Below are positions 6,404 through 15,237 of a stretch of DNA of 43,429 nt, in pieces. This DNA comes from Betaproteobacteria bacterium (GTDB lineage: Bacteria > Pseudomonadota > Gammaproteobacteria > Burkholderiales > Rhodocyclaceae). The notes under the pieces were generated by a model that was not told where the DNA came from, made no database searches, and worked only from the letters and a program-made list of their open reading frames with translations. The translations under genes were made by a program, and so were the position numbers. The DNA lies in NCBI GenBank assembly GCA_004295105.1, contig SHNC01000213.1:1-43429 (forward strand), written 5' to 3'. Each line of letters opens with the position of its first letter. Within the stretch, counting starts at the first letter, position 1.

Positions 6404-9400
6404 ATGACCGAAACCACCACCAGCGCGGCCGCGCCGAGTGCCCTCCGGCGGCTTGCGGGCCCGGCGAAGTGGGGGGTGGGTGTGCTCGTCGCCGTGGCCG
6501 CGATCGGCTTCGGCGCGGTGCCGCCCGTGGCGAAACACTATGCGGTGAAGATCGCGAGCGAAGTGCTCGGCCGCCAGGTGAGCGTCGATCAGGTCCGCTT
6601 CAACCCGTTCGCGCTCACCGCCGAAGTGCATGGGGTCCACGTGATGGAGGCCGACGGCAGCACCGAGGCGCTGGGCTTCGACATGCTGCGCGTGAATGCG
6701 GAACTCGAATCCCTGATCCGTGGCGGCGCCGTGCTGCACGAACTGTCGCTCGTCGGCCCGCGGGTCAATGTCGTGCTGCAGGGCGAGGGACGCCACAACT
6801 GGAAGGACGTGCTCGACCGCCTGGCCGCGCAGCCGAAGAACGAGGACAAGGCCGAGACGCTGTTCTCGATCGGCAACATCCACGTCAGCGGCGGCCGTAT
6901 CGCGGTGAACGACGAGTCGCGCAAGCTCAAGCACGAGCTCACCGACATCGAGCTCGGCGTGCCCTTCGTGTCGAACCTCCCGGTAAAGGTGGATGTGTTC
7001 GTCGAGCCCAAACTGGCCGCCACGCTGGACGGCGATCCGGTGAGTGTGAGCGCCCGCAGCAAGCCGTTCAAGGACACGCAAGAGACCATTCTCGATCTCA
7101 CGCTGAACGAATTCGACCTCTCGCCGTGGATGGCCTATCTGCCGTTCGAGCCGACCTTCCGTCTGCCGTCCGGGCTGCTGACCACCAATCTTGAGCTGTC
7201 GTTCGCGCAACAGCCGGACGCGAAGCCGCTGGTGGCGCTGCGCGGGCAGGTTCAGGTCGACAGGCTCGAGGTGCAGGACAGGACCGGCGCGCCGGCAATC
7301 AAGGTCGGCGAGTTCGGCCTCGAACTGGCCGACGTAGAACCCTTCGCCAACCGATGGCATTTCACCCGTCTGCGCCTGCACCAGCCGGAAATCGACCTCG
7401 TCCGCCTCAAGGATGGCGGCATCAATCTGGCGACACTGGCACCGCCGCCGGCCAAGGGGGGTGACGGGAAGGTCGGTGACAGATCGGCCGGCCCCGACGC
7501 GGCGTCGGCTGGAAAGCCCGCCCAGCCCGACTTCCTGCTCGCCGATGCGCGTATCCGGGACGGCGCGGTGCGCTTCGAGGACCGTTCGTTCGGCGATCCC
7601 GTGCGCGCCCGCATCGAGGCGATCAACCTCGACATGCGTGACCTGGCCAATACCGGAGACATGCCCGCGGAGATCCGGCTCGATTACGTCACCGATGGCG
7701 GCGAGAAGATCACCCACGAGGACAGGCTCAGTCTCGTTCCTTTCGTGTTCGAAGGCGCGGCGACGCTGGAGGCCATCAAGCCGGCACGCTATGCGGCCTA
7801 TGCGGCGGTCGCGCTGCCGGGCGGTGAACTGCGCAGCGGGCAGCTCGACGGTGCGGTCCGCTACCGCATCGCCCTCGGCGAGGATGGCAAACCCGACATC
7901 AAGGTGAGCAGTGACGGCCTGACGCTGCGCGATTTCGCACTCGCGCTGAAGGGGCAGAAGGATGCCGCGGTCAAGGTGCCGGAGCTGGCCGTGCGGGAGG
8001 TGGCGATCGATGTCGGCGCGCGTACCGTCGAACTGGCCGAACTCGGCGTAAACGGCGCGGCCGTCTCCGTCGTGCGGCTGAAGGATGGCCGTTTCGACCT
8101 GGCGAGCCTCGCCGGCGATGCGCCCAAGCCGAAGAGCGACGCGCCCGAATGGGTGGTGAAGGTCGCCAGACTGGCGCTGCAGAATGCCGCCATCCGCGTC
8201 GAGGACCGCACCGTGGCCAAGCCGGTGGTGCTGGCGGTCGACGGCATCGGCCTGCAGCTCGACAACGTGTCGACGGCCAAGGGCGCGACGACCGAGCTCA
8301 AGCTCGATTCACGCATCAACAAGCGTGGCCGGCTCGGCGCCAGCGGCGCGTTGACGCTGGAGCCGCTGAAGGCGGACCTCAAGCTCGACCTGCGCAGCGT
8401 CGACCTGCTGCCGCTGCAGCCCTACGTGCTGGAAAGGACCAAGATCGCGATCTCGCGCGGCAACGTCACCACGCGCGGCAGTCTCAATCTGCAGACTGCG
8501 AGGAACGGCAGCCTGCTCGGCCGCTTCCGAGGCGACGTCGGCGTGGCCGATTTCGCCTCGGTGGACAAGCTCAATGCCACCGATTTCGTGCGCTGGCGCG
8601 CGCTCCAAGTCGGCGGCATCGACCTCAAGCTGCAGCCATTCGCGCTCGATGTGGACAAGGTCGCGCTGAGTGACTTCTACACGCGCCTGATCCTCGACGA
8701 ACAGGGGCGCCTGAATCTGCGCGAGATACGCGGCGATGGCGGCGAGGCCGCGCCTGCCGCCGCACAGCCGCAGGCGCCGGCAGCCGCGACGCCTGCAATG
8801 GCGGAGGGGCCCGGCGGCGTCGCCGTCGCGCCCGGCGTGGCGACGCAGCCTGCGGACGGTGGCAAGCGCACCGCCGAACTGCCGCCGCGAACCGAGCCGC
8901 CGCCGCCGATCCGTGTCGGCCGCATCGATGTCAAGGGCGGCAACGTCGCCTTCAGCGACCGCTTCATCCGGCCAAACTACAACGTCAATCTGACCGGCAT
9001 GGCGGGCTCGCTGGTCGGGCTGTCGTCGGATCCGACGACCATCGCGAAGCTGGACTTGAGCGGCAAGGTGGATAATGCCGCGCCGGTGAAGGTCACCGGC
9101 GAACTGAACCCCTTCCGCCAGGACGCCCATCTCGACATCCTCGCGACCGTGAAGGATTTCGAACTGACCGGGCTGTCGAGCTACTCCGGCAAGTACGTCG
9201 GCTACGGCATCGCCAAGGGCAAGCTGTCGGCCGAGCTGAACTACAAGATCGAGGATCGCAAGCTCACCGCGACCAACCAGATCTTCCTCGACCAGCTCAG
9301 CTTCGGCGACAAGGTCGACAGCCCCGATGCGCTGAACCTGCCGGTGCAGCTCGCGGTGTCACTGCTGAAGAATGCGCGTGGCGAAATCGACCTGCACCTT

Positions 9401-10081
9401 CCGATCAGCGGCACGCTGGACGACCCGCAGTTCAGCGTCTTCGGTCTGGTGGTGAAGGTCCTGGTCAACCTGATCGGCAAGGCGATCACCGCGCCCTTCG
9501 CGCTGCTCGGCTCGGTGCTCGGTGGTGGCGAGGAGCTGTCCTATCTCGAACTCGCACCGGGGCTGGCGCAGCCGGGCGAGGCGCAACAGCAGAAGCTGAA
9601 GACGCTGGCACAGGCGCTCGTCGATCGGCCGGCGTTGCGCCTGGACGTCACTGGACGTGCCGATCCGGCGACCGATACCGAGGGCCTCAAGCAGGCGCTG
9701 TTGCAGCGCACCGTGCGCGCGCAGAAGCTGAAGGCAATGGTTGCCAAGGGGCAGGAGGCGCCGTCGGTGGACGACATCCAGGTGAGTGCACAGGAGTATC
9801 CGGAACTGCTGAAGAGGGCATACAAGGAGGCGGACTTCAAGAAGCCCCGCAACCTGATCGGCCTCACCAAGGATCTGCCGGTCCCGGAAATGGAGGCGCT
9901 GATGATCGCTAACACCGTGGTCGGGGACGGCGAACTGCGGGCGCTCGCCGAGCAGCGCGCGCAGGCGGTCAAGAACTGGCTTACGGTCGAGGGGCAGGTG
10001 CCGGGCGAGCGCATCTTCCTGGTCGAGCCCAAGGTCGAGGCCGTCGCCGAGGGCGGCCAAGTGCAGTTCTCGCTGCGCTGA
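6404..10081 (+). CDS. DUF748 / AsmA-like envelope protein
   Basis: A 1,225-residue protein with one N-terminal membrane helix (about residues 20-45) followed by AsmA-like repeated segments (ALTAEVHGVHV, LTLNEFDLSPW, LDILATVKDFELTGLSSYSGKYVGYG). The last is the DUF748 core signature. A low-complexity Ala/Pro stretch lies around residues 780-830. The C-terminus resembles an OmpA-like tail (LDVTGRADPATD, then VEGQVPGERIFLVEPK). This family belongs to the AsmA superfamily, whose large members bridge the periplasm and move lipid; that role here is inferred. AGGGAG at 6391-6396 lies 7 nt before the ATG and decides the start. Confidence 0.88.
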   Translation: MTETTTSAAAPSALRRLAGPAKWGVGVLVAVAAIGFGAVPPVAKHYAVKIASEVLGRQVSVDQVRFNPFALTAEVHGVHVMEADGSTEALGFDMLRVNAELESLIRGGAVLHELSLVGPRVNVVLQGEGRHNWKDVLDRLAAQPKNEDKAETLFSIGNIHVSGGRIAVNDESRKLKHELTDIELGVPFVSNLPVKVDVFVEPKLAATLDGDPVSVSARSKPFKDTQETILDLTLNEFDLSPWMAYLPFEPTFRLPSGLLTTNLELSFAQQPDAKPLVALRGQVQVDRLEVQDRTGAPAIKVGEFGLELADVEPFANRWHFTRLRLHQPEIDLVRLKDGGINLATLAPPPAKGGDGKVGDRSAGPDAASAGKPAQPDFLLADARIRDGAVRFEDRSFGDPVRARIEAINLDMRDLANTGDMPAEIRLDYVTDGGEKITHEDRLSLVPFVFEGAATLEAIKPARYAAYAAVALPGGELRSGQLDGAVRYRIALGEDGKPDIKVSSDGLTLRDFALALKGQKDAAVKVPELAVREVAIDVGARTVELAELGVNGAAVSVVRLKDGRFDLASLAGDAPKPKSDAPEWVVKVARLALQNAAIRVEDRTVAKPVVLAVDGIGLQLDNVSTAKGATTELKLDSRINKRGRLGASGALTLEPLKADLKLDLRSVDLLPLQPYVLERTKIAISRGNVTTRGSLNLQTARNGSLLGRFRGDVGVADFASVDKLNATDFVRWRALQVGGIDLKLQPFALDVDKVALSDFYTRLILDEQGRLNLREIRGDGGEAAPAAAQPQAPAAATPAMAEGPGGVAVAPGVATQPADGGKRTAELPPRTEPPPPIRVGRIDVKGGNVAFSDRFIRPNYNVNLTGMAGSLVGLSSDPTTIAKLDLSGKVDNAAPVKVTGELNPFRQDAHLDILATVKDFELTGLSSYSGKYVGYGIAKGKLSAELNYKIEDRKLTATNQIFLDQLSFGDKVDSPDALNLPVQLAVSLLKNARGEIDLHLPISGTLDDPQFSVFGLVVKVLVNLIGKAITAPFALLGSVLGGGEELSYLELAPGLAQPGEAQQQKLKTLAQALVDRPALRLDVTGRADPATDTEGLKQALLQRTVRAQKLKAMVAKGQEAPSVDDIQVSAQEYPELLKRAYKEADFKKPRNLIGLTKDLPVPEMEALMIANTVVGDGELRALAEQRAQAVKNWLTVEGQVPGERIFLVEPKVEAVAEGGQVQFSLR

Positions 10082-10090
10082 GCGTAGCGT

Positions 10091-10951
10091 TCAGGCGGAC
10101 AGGCGCTGCGCCAGGCGCAGGGTCCGTCCGCGTTCGAGCTGCTGCGCGAAGCCGGGAAAATCCAGCCGCAGGCGCTTCTGCAGTTCGATCGCGATCGCGC
10201 GCATGAACTTCCAGCGCGGCTCGAAGGCGGCATCGCGGAAGGCGAACAGGATGTAGTTGCCATCCTCGCGCACCGACAGCGCGATCACCGCCTCATCGAA
10301 CGCGGTGAGCAGCCGTTCGACATGGCGCGCATACGTCGTCTTGTTGCCGGCGACGTTCATGACGAGCACGCCGCTGGCCGACAGACGCTGCCGCGCCTGC
10401 TCATAGAACTCGAAGCTAGCGAGCTCCTCGGCCACGCCGTCGGCGCCGAACGCGTCCACCATCAGCACGTCGATGCGGCCGGGATGGTCGGTGACGAACT
10501 GCGCGCCGTCGGCGTGGATCACCCGCAGTCGGCTGTCGTCGGGCGGCACGCAGAACTGTTCGCGCAAGGCGATGACGTCTGCGTCGATTTCCACCACCTC
10601 GAGATCGGTGCCGGGCAGATGGCGGTGGCAGAAACCGACCAGCGAACCGCCGCCCAGGCCGATCATCACCATCCGGCGCGGCCGCGGGTTGAACAGCAGG
10701 AAGGCCATCATGCGCTGCGCGTAGCCCAGTTGCAATGCGCAGGGGTCGGCCACCTTCACCACGCTCTGCACATAGCCGAGGCTGAAGTGCAGGGCGCGCA
10801 GGCCACCATGCTCGAGCACGAAGGGCCGGCCGTAGCTGCCGTCGAGCAGGCGCGCACGCAGCGCGTCGGCGTCGCTGCCGGGGGGCTCGAGCAGACGGAT
10901 GATGCCGGGCTCCTCGGGAAAGGGGCTGGGAAGTTCGAACAGAGTGGTCAA
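10091..10951 (-). CDS. Spermidine-synthase-like class I methyltransferase
   Basis: A 286-residue protein with a spermidine/putrescine synthase-type Rossmann fold: MVMIGLGGGSLVGFCHRHLP (SAM motif I), LEVVEIDADVIALREQF, then DGAQFV and DVLMVDAFGADG. The N-terminal beta domain is short and diverged, so polyamine synthesis is not assured; many SpeE-like proteins have other substrates. No in-frame ATG lies between the upstream low-complexity frame and the conserved domain. A TTG at 10951 is the most plausible start, and it overlaps the stop of a six-residue mini-ORF. The gene lies 130 nt downstream of metY on the same strand. Confidence 0.8.
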   Translation of the reverse strand: MTTLFELPSPFPEEPGIIRLLEPPGSDADALRARLLDGSYGRPFVLEHGGLRALHFSLGYVQSVVKVADPCALQLGYAQRMMAFLLFNPRPRRMVMIGLGGGSLVGFCHRHLPGTDLEVVEIDADVIALREQFCVPPDDSRLRVIHADGAQFVTDHPGRIDVLMVDAFGADGVAEELASFEFYEQARQRLSASGVLVMNVAGNKTTYARHVERLLTAFDEAVIALSVREDGNYILFAFRDAAFEPRWKFMRAIAIELQKRLRLDFPGFAQQLERGRTLRLAQRLSA

Positions 10952-10968
10952 TCTGCAAGGGGCAACAT
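10948..10968 (-). other. Six-codon mini-ORF overlapping a TTG start
   Basis: ATG-TTG-CCC-CTT-GCA-GAT-TGA encodes MLPLAD. Its TGA overlaps the proposed TTG start of the SpeE-like gene as TTGA. It could couple initiation at the weak TTG, but no Shine-Dalgarno precedes it and chance is possible. Confidence 0.3.
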
Positions 10969-11081
10969 ATTGGCGTCGCAGCCGGCGACCGGGCGCCGCG
11001 GCTGCTCCGTCGTGAACGCGCCGCCTGGTGCGGCGGCGTGCCGGAATCACAGGGCAAGCAGCCCCTGAGCCGCTGCGGCGG

Positions 11082-12353
11082 TCAGACGGCGGCAAGGGCC
11101 TGGTCGAGGTCGGCGAGGATGTCGTCGATATGCTCGATGCCGATCGACAGGCGCACCATGTCGGGCGACACGCCGGCCTTGGCAAGCTCCGCCGGTGCAA
11201 GCTGACGGTGCGTGGTGGAGGCGGGGTGGCAGGCAAGCGACTTGGCGTCGCCGATGTTCACCAGGCGCGTCACCAGCTTCAGCGCATCCTGAAAGCGCCC
11301 CCCCGCTTCGAAGCCTCCCTTCACACCGAACGACAGGATGCCCGACGCGCGCCCGTCCATGTACTTCTGCACCAGGCCGTGGTCCTGGTGGTCCGCGAGG
11401 CCGGCATAGTTCACCCACTCGACCTTGGCATGCTTGCGCAGGAACTCGGCAACCTTGACCGTGTTCGTGCAGATGCGGTCCATGCGCAGCGTCACCGTCT
11501 CGATGCCCTGCAGGATCAGGAAGGCGTTGAACGGCGAAATGGCGGCACCCATGTTGCGCAGCGGCACCACGCGGGCGCGGGCGATGTAGGCCGCTGCGCC
11601 CAGCGCCTCGGTATAGACCACGCCGTGATAGGACACGTCCGGCTCGTTCAGGCGCCGGAAGCGTGCCTTGTGCTCCGCCCACGGGAACTTGCCCGAATCG
11701 ACGATGATGCCGCCGATCGAATTGCCGTGGCCGCCGAGGTACTTGGTCAGCGAATGCACCACGATGTCGGCGCCGTGCTCGAACGGCCGGCACAGGTAGG
11801 GCGTGGGCACCGTGTTGTCGACGATCAGCGGCACGCCGGCCTTGTGCGCGATGTCGGCCAGGCGCTCGAAGTCGGTAATGTTGCCGAGCGGGTTGCCTAC
11901 CGACTCGCAGTAGATCGCCTTGGTGCGATCGTCGATCAGCTTGGCGAAGGCGTCGGGATTGCGGTAGTCGGCGAAGCGCGCCTCGAGGCCCAGTTGCGGA
12001 AAGGTGTGGGCGAACAGGTTGTAGGTGCCGCCGTAAAGCGTCGAAGCCGACACGATGTTGTCGCCGGCCTCGGCGATCGTCTGGATCGCGTAGCTGATCG
12101 CCGCCATGCCCGAGGCCACCGCCAGTGCGCCGATGCCGCCTTCCATGGCCGCCACGCGCTGCTCCAGCACCGCGGTGGTCGGATTCATGATGCGGGTGTA
12201 GATGTTGCCCTGCACCTTGAGGTCGAACAGGTCGGCCCCGTGCTGCGTGTCGTCGAAGGCGTACGACGTCGTCTGGTAGATCGGCACCGCCACCGCCTTG
12301 GTGGTCGGATCGGGCGAATAGCCGCCGTGGACGGCGAGGGTCTCGAGCTTCAT
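11082..12353 (-). CDS. metY: O-acetylhomoserine sulfhydrylase (MetY type)
   Basis: A 423-residue PLP enzyme of the Cys/Met metabolism class. It uses sulfide (or methanethiol) and O-acetylhomoserine to make homocysteine or methionine in the cytoplasm. The Schiff-base lysine is K204 in [11 protein letters not shown]. The typical opening [13 protein letters not shown], the YxR-type tetramer motif IYTRIMNPT, and PLP-binding [10 protein letters not shown] are all present. Length (~425) matches MetY rather than the shorter MetB/MetZ. AGGGGAGA lies about 9 nt before the ATG at 12353. A weak promoter (-10 TATACT) is visible on the minus strand in the 239-nt gap to the parA-like gene. No SAM riboswitch is evident. 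Confidence 0.93.
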   Translation of the reverse strand: MKLETLAVHGGYSPDPTTKAVAVPIYQTTSYAFDDTQHGADLFDLKVQGNIYTRIMNPTTAVLEQRVAAMEGGIGALAVASGMAAISYAIQTIAEAGDNIVSASTLYGGTYNLFAHTFPQLGLEARFADYRNPDAFAKLIDDRTKAIYCESVGNPLGNITDFERLADIAHKAGVPLIVDNTVPTPYLCRPFEHGADIVVHSLTKYLGGHGNSIGGIIVDSGKFPWAEHKARFRRLNEPDVSYHGVVYTEALGAAAYIARARVVPLRNMGAAISPFNAFLILQGIETVTLRMDRICTNTVKVAEFLRKHAKVEWVNYAGLADHQDHGLVQKYMDGRASGILSFGVKGGFEAGGRFQDALKLVTRLVNIGDAKSLACHPASTTHRQLAPAELAKAGVSPDMVRLSIGIEHIDDILADLDQALAAV

Positions 12354-12592
12354 GCAGTGGTCTCCCCTTGTGATCGAGCGCACGAGTATAGCCACTGTGC
12401 AATGCGGACCGAAGTACCTCCCGTGAGCGGCAACTCGCGGCCGCCAATGCGTGGTTGGCCGCCGCGCGGTCGGCGGCTTGCGGAGCTCCGCGTCCTTGTC
12501 CGCAGGACGGGGCGAGCGCAGAATCCCCGGGCGTCGCGCGCCCCGGCACCTTGCGGCCGTCATCGCACGAACGGATTGGGAGGAAGGCACAC

Positions 12593-13261
12593 ATGAAAGC
12601 CCGCAGGATCGTCGCGCTGTTGTCCCAGAAGGGGGGAGTGGGCAAGACCACGGTGACGATGCAGCTCGCCGCCGGGCTGACGGGGCGAGGCTACCGCGTC
12701 GCCATCGGTGATCTGGACCCGCAGGAAAGTGCGTCGCGCTGGGCGGCGTCGGCTGACCCGTCGTCCCCGTTTCCGGCGCCGGTCGGCAGCCTGCGCGGGG
12801 GGCAGGAAGACATCGCGCGTAGTCTGCGGCGTGCGGGCATGGCCTCGGCGGACCTCATCCTGCTCGACTGTCCGCCGTCCATCGAGCACGGCCACACGCT
12901 CGCCGCGCTCGAACTCGCCGACGTGGTGCTGCTGCCGGTGGTGCCCAGTCCGACTGACCTGTGGTCGACGCGCGCCGCCGAGCGCCTGGTGGTGGCCACC
13001 ATGGCCCGGCGACCGGCGTTGCGCGGGGCGCTGCTGCCCAACCGCATGCAGCGCACCGCGCTTGCCGGCGACGTGCTCGAAGTGCTGCGCGAATTCACGT
13101 TGCCGGTGCTCGACGCGGTGCTGGCACAGCGCAATGCCTATGCCCAGAGTGCGGTGACCGGGGGGTCGGTGTATGGCCTGGGGCGCGCCGCCGAGGCGGC
13201 ACGCGAAGAAGTGGAACGGCTGGTGTCGGCCGTCGTTGACCTGACGGGAGTGAAGAAATGA
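12593..13261 (+). CDS. Orphan ParA-family partition/positioning ATPase
   Basis: A 222-residue small ParA without an N-terminal HTH. It has the deviant Walker A KGGVGKTT (residues 13-20, signature Lys13), Walker A' GDLDPQESASRW (40-50) and Walker B LILLDCPP (88-95). The ATG at 12593 follows a strong GGAGGAAGG. This build matches type Ib plasmid ParA proteins and the chromosomal ParA/McdA-like ATPases that space cargo on the nucleoid. The stop overlaps the next gene's start by 4 nt, so the two are co-translated. Chromosomal parAB normally sits near gidAB and the origin; nothing like that is here, so a dedicated role or a plasmid-derived pair is more likely. Confidence 0.85.
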   Translation: MKARRIVALLSQKGGVGKTTVTMQLAAGLTGRGYRVAIGDLDPQESASRWAASADPSSPFPAPVGSLRGGQEDIARSLRRAGMASADLILLDCPPSIEHGHTLAALELADVVLLPVVPSPTDLWSTRAAERLVVATMARRPALRGALLPNRMQRTALAGDVLEVLREFTLPVLDAVLAQRNAYAQSAVTGGSVYGLGRAAEAAREEVERLVSAVVDLTGVKK

Positions 13262-13854
13262 CCTCGAGTCGCAAGAATCAGTCGGCTCTGCGCGCCGCGC
13301 TGAAGAAGGAGGATGAGGCGGTCGCCGAGCGCCTGCCCGCGGTGGCGGAAGCCCCTGCCACAGGGGCGTCGGCGGTGGAACCCGAGAAGGTCGCGCCGCC
13401 GCCGGCGGATGCCATCGCCAAACCCCGTCGTGCCCGCGCGGCCGCGGCGAAGCCCGCGGTCAGCGCAGCCAAACCCGCCGCAGCCAAACCCGCTGCGTCA
13501 GGGATGAGGGGCGAAGAGGTCCTGCCGCCGCTCCCCAATGTGCCGCCGATACCTGCGCCGACCGTGATTCGCGCCGAGACCGCGCGCCCGATGCAGGCGA
13601 AGGCCCCGGACGAAGCGGCGGGCTCGGACAAGCGGGGCAAGGTGGTGCACGACACCTTCGCCATGCCCAAGGGCGAGCATGGCCGCATCAAGACCTTGCG
13701 CGCCACGCTGGCCGGGCGTGGCAGGCAGACGTCGAAGTCCGAGCTGCTGCGCGTGGGACTGCGGCTGGTGGCGCAGTGCAGCGAGCGGGAACTCCTGGCG
13801 CTGCTGGACGCGCTGCCGGCGGTGAACAAGGGCAAGCGCAGGAAAAAGTCCTAG
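13258..13854 (+). CDS. ParA partner: Ala/Pro/Lys-rich linker with RHH-like C-terminus
   Basis: A 198-residue protein of unassigned family. A short charged N-terminus (about 1-25) is followed by a long low-complexity linker rich in Ala, Pro and Lys, with repeated AAKPA-type units (about 55-80). The C-terminal region (about 126-175) has a strand HDTFAMP and then QTSKSELLRVGLRLV, which looks like a ribbon-helix-helix domain, and the protein ends in a basic tail (KGKRRKKS). RHH proteins are the centromere-binding partners of type Ib ParA; disordered adaptors serve McdA-type systems. DNA- or cargo-binding is therefore inferred. Its ATGA overlap with the ATPase gene argues for a working pair. Confidence 0.75.
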   Translation: MTSSRKNQSALRAALKKEDEAVAERLPAVAEAPATGASAVEPEKVAPPPADAIAKPRRARAAAAKPAVSAAKPAAAKPAASGMRGEEVLPPLPNVPPIPAPTVIRAETARPMQAKAPDEAAGSDKRGKVVHDTFAMPKGEHGRIKTLRATLAGRGRQTSKSELLRVGLRLVAQCSERELLALLDALPAVNKGKRRKKS

Positions 13855-13973
13855 CGGCGAAGACGTCCCGGCTGGCACAGCAAAGGAGCGCTGGCCTCGA
13901 CGAGCAAGGGGAATCCCGGCGGGGCGCTTGCCTGCCGCGGGGAGGGCATCGCCGCCTACCCCGGGTACAACCT

Positions 13974-15104
13974 TCAACCGCGGTAGTAGCGCTGAGGCAC
14001 GAAGGGCGTCTTCGCGACATCGACCGGCACCGTCCTGCCGCGCACGATGGCGCCGAGACGCGTGCCGGGCGTTGCCAGCGCCGCGTCCACATAGCCCATG
14101 GCGACCGGCCCGCCCACGGTCGGCCCGAAACCGCCGCTGGTGACCTTGCCGACGATGCGCCCGTCCGCATCGACGATGTCCGCGCCTTCGCGCACGGGCA
14201 CACGCTCCCGGGGCAGCAGGCCGACCCGCTTGCGTGCCACGCCTTCGGCGATCTGGCGCTGGATCACGTCCGCGCCGGGGTAGCCGCCGGCACGTGCGCC
14301 GTCGGCACGGCGAACCTTCGACAGCGCCCACAGCAGGCTGCCTTCCACCGGCGTGGTGGCAGGGTCGAGGTCGTGCCCATAGAGGCACAGGCCCGCTTCG
14401 AGGCGCAGCGAGTCGCGTGCGCCCAGGCCCACCGGCTGGACTTCCGGCTGGGCCAGCAGCAGGCGGGCGAGTGCATCCGCCCTGTCGGCCGGCACCGAGA
14501 TCTCGAAGCCGTCCTCGCCGGTGTAGCCGGAGCGGCTGACGATGCATTCGACACCGAGCAGCGGCACGCGTGCGATCGTCATGAACACCAGCTTTGCGGT
14601 TGCGGGCGCCAGGCGCGCCAGCACGGTGCCTGCGGCAGGCCCCTGCAGGGCGAGCAGCGCGCGGTCGGTGAGCACCTCGATGTCGCAGCGGCCGGCGAGG
14701 TGCGTGCGCAGATGGGCAATGTCCTGTGTCTTGCAGGCCGCATTGACGACGAGGAACAGGCAGTCGCCGAGATTGGCCACCATCAGGTCGTCGAGGATGC
14801 CGCCGGTTTCGTTCGTGAATAGGGCGTAGCGCTGCATGCCAGCCGGCAGGTCGACGATGTCGACGGGCACCAGGGATTCGAGCGCCGCCGCCGCGTCGGG
14901 CCCGCTCAGGCGGATCTGGCCCATGTGGGAGACGTCGAACAGGCCGGCTTGGGTACGGGTGTGAGCATGCTCCTTGATGATCCCGGCCGGGTACTGCACG
15001 GGCATGTCGTAGCCGGCGAAGGGCACCATGCGCGCGCCGAGTTCGACGTGCAGGGCGTGCAGCGGCGTGCGGAGCAGGGGCTGGTCGGGAGAGGAGTCGC
15101 TCAT
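13974..15104 (-). CDS. gcvT: Glycine cleavage system T protein (aminomethyltransferase)
   Basis: A 376-residue protein. It transfers the methylene group from the aminomethyl-lipoyl H protein to tetrahydrofolate in glycine cleavage. Visible family motifs are LFDVSHMGQI, YALFTNETGGILDDLMV, SRSGYTGEDGFEI, and GLGARDSLRLEAGLCLYGHDL, which carries the conserved folate/catalytic region. Length matches GcvT. The ATG at 15104 has only a weak GGAA upstream. gcvH and gcvP are not adjacent on either side; the neighbour upstream is dnaE2. No tandem glycine riboswitch is visible in the 133-nt gap. Confidence 0.95.
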   Translation of the reverse strand: MSDSSPDQPLLRTPLHALHVELGARMVPFAGYDMPVQYPAGIIKEHAHTRTQAGLFDVSHMGQIRLSGPDAAAALESLVPVDIVDLPAGMQRYALFTNETGGILDDLMVANLGDCLFLVVNAACKTQDIAHLRTHLAGRCDIEVLTDRALLALQGPAAGTVLARLAPATAKLVFMTIARVPLLGVECIVSRSGYTGEDGFEISVPADRADALARLLLAQPEVQPVGLGARDSLRLEAGLCLYGHDLDPATTPVEGSLLWALSKVRRADGARAGGYPGADVIQRQIAEGVARKRVGLLPRERVPVREGADIVDADGRIVGKVTSGGFGPTVGGPVAMGYVDAALATPGTRLGAIVRGRTVPVDVAKTPFVPQRYYRG

Positions 15105-15237
15105 GAGGTGGGTTCCATGACGGATGTTGCGGGACGGGCAGCCGGCAGGGCGCTGCCGCACGGGGCGCCGGTCGAGGCAGGCGTCGAAGTGGCGATTATC
15201 CCGGAAACCGGCGGCAGGATGGACGGTCGTGGCGCAC

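Noticed and set aside
11019..11035. Hairpin CGCCGC-CTGGT-GCGGCG downstream of metY as terminator
   Set aside because: The stem is only 6 bp in very GC-rich sequence with no T-run; similar stems occur by chance throughout the window.
12354..12592. Possible SAM riboswitch upstream of metY, or iteron-like centromere for the ParA pair
   Set aside because: No SAM-I or SAM-II core and no regular repeat series is visible; there are only scattered GGCCGCC/GGCGGC repeats expected at this GC content.
15105..15237. Possible glycine riboswitch upstream of gcvT
   Set aside because: The 133-nt gap is too short for a tandem aptamer and shows none of the conserved glycine-aptamer core.
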